DNA of 40,036 nt from Brevibacillus panacihumi (GTDB taxonomy: Bacteria; Bacillota; Bacilli; Brevibacillales; Brevibacillaceae): contig NZ_RHHT01000036.1 of assembly GCF_003710985.1 (NCBI RefSeq), positions 1 through 40,036 on the forward strand, written 5' to 3'. Position numbers and translations under genes: made by a program. Of this stretch, positions 35,798 through 40,036 are shown piece by piece. The notes beneath the pieces are model-generated. The model searched no databases. It was given only the letters and a program-made list of their open reading frames with translations, and was not told where the DNA came from. The first letter of the stretch is position 1, and every line of letters begins with the position of its first letter.

Positions 35798-36192
35798 ATA
35801 AAGTAATACCTTATTAAAATACACAAGAGAGAGCCGCATTTACTCTTCCCCAAAAATTTGAGAAGAAACAAGATGGTTATCTGTTAACTTGGTAGTGTCT
35901 GTCAAGAATATAGTGTAGACCAACTCATACAATTGTATGAGAAGGTTTCATCTCCTATTCAGGAAATTTTTTTCGGCAAATAGAGGTTTCTTAAAGAAAA
36001 ACAAATTACTGCAGCAAGATCTGGCCCAGATTTAGACACTTTTCTGGCAATGCTTGAGTACGAAGTGAAAAATTAAAAAAGACAAGAATTATATAATCTT
36101 GATACTCTCTACAGCCTCCCTGAATCTTATGATAGAATATGTATAGAGGAACATTCGTTTCCCTTGTAGTTCTATCTATGGGAGGTTTTGTT
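35798..36192. other. Gap with a perfect 18-bp palindrome and possible gene remnants
   Basis: CTCATACAATTGTATGAG (35924-35941) is a perfect palindrome that could be an operator. Around it, short broken frames such as QLYEKVSSPIQEIFFGK-stop and SGPDLDTFLAMLEYEVKN-stop look like remnants, but no family is recognised. TATAAT at 36092-36097 may serve the methyltransferase gene; its -35 is poor. Confidence 0.45.
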
Positions 36193-37329
36193 ATGCCACA
36201 AAATAAAAATAAGCGTAACCAATTGCAAAACTTCTCTTTCCTTGAGTTCTTTGCAGGTAGTGGCCTTGTCGCATATGCGTTGAAGGATTACTTCTATACT
36301 AAATGGGCGAATGATATATGTACGAAAAAGGCTTCGGTATATGTTTCGAATCACGGTTTTGGACAACTCCACATAGCAGACATCTGTTCTGTTCAAGGGA
36401 ATTTGCTACCTGCTACACACCTTTCGTGGGCGAGTTTCCCTTGCCAAGATCTTTCTCTTGCAGGTTTAACGGGAGGCATCCATGCTCAGCGCAGTGGCCT
36501 GGTGTGGGAATGGTTACGAATTTTTGATGAAATGATCGACAAACCCCCGATACTTGTAGCCGAAAATGTTGCCGGACTGGTATCTACAAAGAATGGTGGG
36601 TACTATCGTGTATTGCATGAAGCACTTCGTGAAAGAGGATTTAAAGTGGGAGCGGTAATCTTAGATGCCGCACGTTGGGTACCTCAATCTCGTCCGCGCG
36701 TTTTTGTGATTGCGGTTCGAGAGGATCTTGTTATTCCTTCACACCTTATTGCAGACGGGCCAATTTGGCTTCACCCATCAGCGGTAGTACGAGCGGCTAA
36801 AGACCTTGAAAACTGGGTATGGTGGAATCTGCCTGAGCCAGCTTCTAGACAGCAAGATCTAATTGATATATTGGAATGGGATGCTCCTTGTCATGATGAA
36901 GAGACCACCCACCAGACGCTCAAGCTTATCCCAGATAGACATATGGAAAGGCTGATGCAAGAAGATGTAATAGTAGCAGCTGGGTACAAAAGAACTCGAA
37001 ATGGAAGACAAGTACTGGAGCTCCGGTTTGATGGCATCGCTGGTTGCCTTCGTACGCCTGAAGGAGGGAGCAGCCGTCAATTTCTTGTATTAAAGAAGGA
37101 CGGGGTATTGAAAACGAGGCTGTTGACAATCCGTGAAACGGCACGACTTATGGGAGCACCTGATACGTATGAACTTCCTGGTACATACAATGATGGGTAC
37201 AGGGCGATGGGAGATGCCGTAGCGGTCCCTGTGGCACACTTTTTAGCTAAACAACTACTTGCACCTCTTGCAACAGCTTATACAGAGCATTTGAAAACGG
37301 CAAATACGGAGGATCGCTATGTCGGTTGA
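36193..37329 (+). CDS. DNA (cytosine-5-)-methyltransferase
   Basis: A 378-residue C5-methyltransferase that transfers a methyl group from SAM to cytosine in DNA. Motif I is FLEFFAGSG (16-24). Motif IV is SFPCQDLSLAG with the nucleophile Cys84. Motif VI is ENVAG (124-128), motif VIII QSRPRVFVI (165-173), and the C-terminal motifs IX/X are RLMGAPDTY and YRAMGDAVAVPVA. ATG 36193 has GGAGG seven bases upstream; a longer frame from 36139 has no ribosome site. It overlaps the next gene by 11 bases, as in a restriction-modification operon. The target sequence cannot be read from the protein. Confidence 0.95.
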   Translation: MPQNKNKRNQLQNFSFLEFFAGSGLVAYALKDYFYTKWANDICTKKASVYVSNHGFGQLHIADICSVQGNLLPATHLSWASFPCQDLSLAGLTGGIHAQRSGLVWEWLRIFDEMIDKPPILVAENVAGLVSTKNGGYYRVLHEALRERGFKVGAVILDAARWVPQSRPRVFVIAVREDLVIPSHLIADGPIWLHPSAVVRAAKDLENWVWWNLPEPASRQQDLIDILEWDAPCHDEETTHQTLKLIPDRHMERLMQEDVIVAAGYKRTRNGRQVLELRFDGIAGCLRTPEGGSSRQFLVLKKDGVLKTRLLTIRETARLMGAPDTYELPGTYNDGYRAMGDAVAVPVAHFLAKQLLAPLATAYTEHLKTANTEDRYVG

Positions 37330-38251
37330 ATTACGAAATAGGCTAGCAGAATTTCGAACGGAAAACAAAATCACTTCTAAAGGGAAGCTGGCTGCTATCT
37401 TGTTTATGACGCGTCAGGCAAGAGTCATGGGGTTACCATTAAACCCGTCTGATCTTGTTACCGATAGCAAAGGGCAGGTGCAAGGCCTTGGTAAAGCAGC
37501 TGTCCAGGCAATCTTGGCCGATTACGGTATTCTTAGAACACTTGCTGAAGAGGGGGGGCGGACGAGTCGTGGCAGTTTGGGGAACATGCAAAAATACGTC
37601 CATTTCCTCAACAGTCTCCATGATGATAACTTAGATGATATGGAAATGATCGAAAAATGGTGGATAGAAAGAGTTCATGATTTTTTTACTGCCCAGCCGT
37701 TTATCTTGAGATACGATACAGCTAAATCTCTGCGGGCAATTGTACGTGATCTGCTAGCTCAGGCTTACAAAAGACAAAAGGAAAATCCAGGGACAATGTA
37801 TGCGGGTGCTGTATTGCAACATCTCGTTGGAGCAAAACTCACGTTAGTTCTGCCGGAAGGAGCAATTGAACATCATGGGTTCTCCGTATCAGATGCGATG
37901 AGTGGCAGGAATGGAGATTTTATAATTAATGAGGTAGTTTTTCATGTGACAACTGCACCTAGTGAATCGCTAATGGAGAAATGCAAGCGGAATCTGGAAT
38001 CGGGAGCGCGGCCAATTATCGTTACGACCCATAGCAGTATGCCAGGTGCAGAGTCTCTGGCTGGCATACATGAACTTGAGGGGCGGATTGACATTTTGGA
38101 AGCGGAGCAGTTTATTGCTACCAACCTCTATGAAGTAAGCGGTTTTCAAACGTCCAAACGACGGGTAACTGTTGTGAAGCTTATTGAGTCCTATAATAAG
38201 ATTGTTTCTGAGGTTGAAACAGACCCGAGTTTAAAAGTTCAAATTGGATAA
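37319..38251 (+). CDS. DUF4928 family protein, probable restriction endonuclease partner
   Basis: A 310-residue protein of the DUF4928 type, found next to C5-methyltransferases. Residues 1-110 are helical (ELRNRLAEFRTENKITSKG). Later GDFIINEVVFHVTTAPSESL and CKRNLESGARPIIVTTH resemble a PD-(D/E)XK-type core, with Asp followed by Glu and a V-x-H-V-T strand; the usual Lys of the motif is not obvious. Pairing and overlap with the methyltransferase suggest it cleaves unmethylated sites (inference). The ATG lies inside the upstream gene with GGAGGA as ribosome site. Confidence 0.75.
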   Translation: MSVELRNRLAEFRTENKITSKGKLAAILFMTRQARVMGLPLNPSDLVTDSKGQVQGLGKAAVQAILADYGILRTLAEEGGRTSRGSLGNMQKYVHFLNSLHDDNLDDMEMIEKWWIERVHDFFTAQPFILRYDTAKSLRAIVRDLLAQAYKRQKENPGTMYAGAVLQHLVGAKLTLVLPEGAIEHHGFSVSDAMSGRNGDFIINEVVFHVTTAPSESLMEKCKRNLESGARPIIVTTHSSMPGAESLAGIHELEGRIDILEAEQFIATNLYEVSGFQTSKRRVTVVKLIESYNKIVSEVETDPSLKVQIG

Positions 38252-38595
38252 ATAGTATGGGTAAACTTTAGTGTTATATTCTCGAAACTACTGTGTTCCT
38301 CACTTTAATATGTGTATGAGAACATAAAATGAGTCTCTTATAAGGTTCGGAAGAGTTCTCTTCCTCTGTAAAAGTTATTCGAGCCACCTAGTGGAGATCC
38401 TACATACTAGGTATACAGTTCAGTGATCTCCCTTCGAGAGATCTAGGTAATGCTGAAACAGATCATCAATAATTGCTTATTATAGCGAACATAGGACGAG
38501 TAAATAGCGAATGATAAAGAAAAAGTGAAGCAAGAATCCTTCTAACTTACCAAAATCACACCATAAATTTAGGAAATATTGTCGTATTTGGTCGT

Positions 38596-38629
38596 ACAAA
38601 AATCCCCCTAGATCCATCTCTAGAGGGAT
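38596..38629 (-). terminator. Minus-strand terminator
   Basis: On the minus strand ATCCCTCTAGA pairs with TCTAGGGGGAT (one mismatch), followed by TTTTT. It could end transcripts from the pentapeptide-repeat gene or from a lost gene. Confidence 0.6.
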
Positions 38630-38702
38630 AAACATATATCTCAGGCACCTTCCTTCACTACTTCAACAGTTTTCTGGTCCCTCCCAACACACCAATTTTT
38701 CA

Positions 38703-38723
38703 CCGTCACTTATGGTAGGGTTC
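38703..38723 (-). other. Inverted near-copy of the rlmH 3' end
   Basis: On the minus strand GAACCCTACCATAAGTGA followed by CGG matches 33841-33861 at 18 of 21 positions and again reads EPYHK-stop, preceded by Arg-rich codons as in rlmH. It looks like an old attachment-site or rlmH fragment left by integration. Confidence 0.6.
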
Positions 38724-38849
38724 ACTGTAACGGGTCGGACGGTCATTTTTTCATAAAAAAGTGGTTGAAGGATTTTCTAACTCTGGTCAGAGAGACTTGC
38801 ATAGAATTTTCCATCGTTGCCGGTGCTGACCGTTATTCGGATGGAGGAT

Positions 38850-38885
38850 TGAAGCCCTCTGAGCGCTTGTGTCTCAGGGGCTTCA
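38850..38885. repeat. Long hairpin, possible transposon end
   Basis: TGAAGCCC(T)CTGAG pairs with CTCAG-GGGCTTCA: 13 base pairs with one bulged T and a nine-base loop. GAAGCCCC hairpins are common at IS200/IS605-type ends, but no intact transposase gene is present. Confidence 0.5.
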
Positions 38886-38970
38886 GTCTTTCCGACGTTA
38901 ATTTTGAGGCCGTCCAGTATCGTATCCCAAACAGGGAGCAAGCCAGTCTTTCCCGTAAAGCGACTTCCAG

Positions 38971-39505
38971 CTAACGAACCGTCATGAAAAAAGCCCCATC
39001 AAAGCTGCATTCCTCAAACCGGCAACAATATTTCGCCGCCAAAATTGGCGTTGGAAAAACGGCGCGTATGAACGATACATAGTTCACTATAGCTTTACTT
39101 AAATTGCAGCCTGTAAAATCACAATCGTTACATTGCTTGCTGATCCTAGCATTATTCAGCTTTGCTCCTCGGAAAGAACAGTGGCTGAATGTATGAGTTA
39201 CATATCTGCTATTCAGCTTGACCCCGTCAAAGCAACAATTTGTAAATGTTGAGGTGTTCAAGCTTGCAGAATAATCGAAACGTGCATAAGACAGATCTAT
39301 ACCCTTACTGTCAGGTATTGTATGGTCTCGTTCAGGGAAAATCCCCGAAAATCCTCTTGTCCAGCATCAGATTGTCCAAAGGGTGACGAAAGGAGCGGTC
39401 TTTCTTATGCAGGTTATGTTTTCCTGTAACAGCGGCCAACAATCGATTCACTTCTGCGAGCTGATCGTCGTCCCCTCTTGCAATGAGTGACTCCTTATTC
39501 AACAT
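38971..39505 (-). pseudogene. Pentapeptide-repeat protein, frameshifted
   Basis: ATG 39505 (minus) has a perfect TAAGGAGG and opens 57 codons (MLNKESLIARGDDDQLAEVN to DKRIFGDFP), then stops at 39332. Shifting by one base in the TTTTCCC run near 39336-39342 continues with ERDHTIPDSKGIDLSYARF and pentapeptide-like repeats (STFTNCCFDG, HCSFRGAKLNN, CDFTGCNLSK) to 38971. One extra base in the present sequence explains the break; a sequencing error is possible. Pentapeptide-repeat proteins form a right-handed beta helix; roles vary. It follows the gene at 39523 by 17 bases. Confidence 0.75.
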
Positions 39506-39522
39506 AGAACCTCCTTACCCCT

Positions 39523-39840
39523 TCATTTATTACTCACAAGAATATGAGGATGATCACACTGGATCGTTTGTACTAACCTTTTTAGTTGGTGAATATCATC
39601 AAACATTAAGCTTCTGCCAGGAAACGAAAAGGTTATCTCCTTTTGCGATAAACAGAAAGAAAGGAAGTACGTTGTATATATTCCTACCTGTTTCTCGAAT
39701 AACCTGATCTTGTTTATCTCCTTACAATGTATTTTACTAATCTTAAATTTCTTATATAAGAGAATGCCATTCCCGTAGCATAGGCAATCCTTAAATAAGG
39801 TCTGATTCATTTCGTTGATTGTATGTTCACTAAAAATCAA
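39523..39840 (-). CDS. Hypothetical small protein, possible PH-like fold
   Basis: A 105-residue basic protein from a TTG start: FKDCLCYGNGILLYKKFKIS, HCKEINKIRLFEKQVGIYTT, then FSFPGRSLMFDDIHQLKRLV. The strand pattern followed by a C-terminal helix resembles bacterial PH-like domains; no family is certain. No strong ribosome site is seen at TTG 39840, and ATG 39810 is an alternative. Its stop lies 17 bases before the pentapeptide gene, suggesting one operon. A plus-strand frame at 39483-39707 overlaps it and is less likely. Confidence 0.5.
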   Translation of the reverse strand: MIFSEHTINEMNQTLFKDCLCYGNGILLYKKFKISKIHCKEINKIRLFEKQVGIYTTYFLSFCLSQKEITFSFPGRSLMFDDIHQLKRLVQTIQCDHPHILVSNK

Positions 39841-39941
39841 TGGATCTTTCGCGTGAGGATACAGTTGTATTTGGCAAGCAAAAAATGCAGAGTTCGGAAA
39901 CCATTTTGTGCATAGCCTTGCCAGGCTAAATTTTCATAATT
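39841..39941. other. Probable right-hand flank of an IS21-type element
   Basis: About 100 bases follow the istB stop on the minus strand. The IS end should lie here, but I could not identify a terminal repeat. Confidence 0.35.
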
Positions 39942-40036
39942 TTAACGGTGGGAAAGAGCATGCCGAAGGCGATAGCTCTCTCCTGTGAAAGCTACGATAT
40001 GAGCGTGATGTACAAGACGGTCGATCAAGGCAGCGG
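39942..40036 (-). CDS. istB: IstB-like ATPase of an IS21-family element, C-terminal end
   Basis: Reading in from the right edge on the minus strand, 30 codons give AALIDRLVHHAHIVAFTGES then YRLRHALSHR-stop. This is the conserved tail of IstB, the AAA+ transposition helper of IS21 elements (LIDRLxHHAxxxxxxGxSYRLK). The gene is cut by the window edge, so it may be intact outside. It marks the island as mobile-element-rich. Confidence 0.85.
   Translation of the reverse strand, partial: AALIDRLVHHAHIVAFTGESYRLRHALSHR

Larger units (their letters stand above)
38252..38970. other. Non-coding accessory stretch
   Basis: This is 719 bases without a supported gene. It holds a minus-strand terminator (38596-38629), an inverted copy of the rlmH end (38703-38723) and a long hairpin (38850-38885). 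A minus-strand frame (LPVWDTILDGLKINVGKTEA to IRITVSTGNDGKFYASL, about 38790-38970) has a protein-like look and vaguely recalls IS605-type TnpB, but it has no start and I do not call it a gene. Confidence 0.5.

Noticed and set aside
36126..36134. CTTATGATA, the reverse of the rlmH-end core TATCATAAG
   Set aside because: Only nine bases match and the flanks do not follow the rlmH end; likely chance in AT-rich DNA.
39483..39707. 74-codon plus-strand ORF near the right edge
   Set aside because: It overlaps the start region of the pentapeptide gene and the minus-strand gene at 39523, which have better operon spacing.

Overview
The window looks like chromosome from a spore-forming, low-to-mid GC Firmicute, most likely Brevibacillus or a close Paenibacillaceae relative. 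The reasons are the noc-soj-spo0J order with two parS sites, sporulation genes (yyaC-type and a YjcZ-family miniprotein), the complete walRKHIJ-htrA-rlmH block, and SD-rich starts with many GTG/TTG codons. The species call is inference. This is the origin-proximal core region, followed by an accessory region that runs to the right edge.

Layout. 1-290: the 3' end of a group II intron (domains V and VI) next to a dispersed repeat that recurs as a long palindrome at 6115-6348. 401-5947: MgtC-type membrane protein, noc, soj/parA, spo0J/parB, a class-V aminotransferase and a DUF554 membrane protein. 6435-9513: lipid kinase, YyaC-type spore protein (minus), small MscS channel and DUF951. 9609-10311: a non-coding region holding a 28-residue YjcZ-like sporulation gene with a sigma-K-like promoter and a cluster of six DnaA-box-like 9-mers. 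10312-12927: a secreted PepF-type oligoendopeptidase and an NAD(P)-binding protein. 13142-20247: ychF, then rpsF-ssb-rpsR, yybS, gdpP, rplI and replicative helicase. 20299-21707: purA behind a PurR operator. 21776-22891: a macrolide phosphotransferase gene (frameshifted) preceded by a 10-codon leader ORF ending in MRLR, arranged like a drug-responsive attenuator. 23061-33858: an Sm-like small protein, a two-domain stress-like protein, an M23 murein hydrolase, walR-walK-walH-walI-walJ, htrA, a CxxH/CxxC protein and rlmH.

33859-40036 is accessory DNA starting directly at the rlmH stop codon, the site class used by SCC elements in staphylococci. It holds a strongly AT-rich AIPR-family gene with a nuclease-like N-terminus, a cytosine-5 DNA methyltransferase overlapping a DUF4928 (restriction-type) gene, a broken pentapeptide-repeat gene, a small unknown gene and the C-terminal end of an IS21-type istB. 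A near-copy of the rlmH 3' end lies inverted at 38703-38723. The AIPR + methyltransferase + DUF4928 cluster is the best candidate for a little-described defence system. The MRLR leader upstream of mph is the best candidate for an undescribed regulatory element.

No rRNA, tRNA or CRISPR array was seen.
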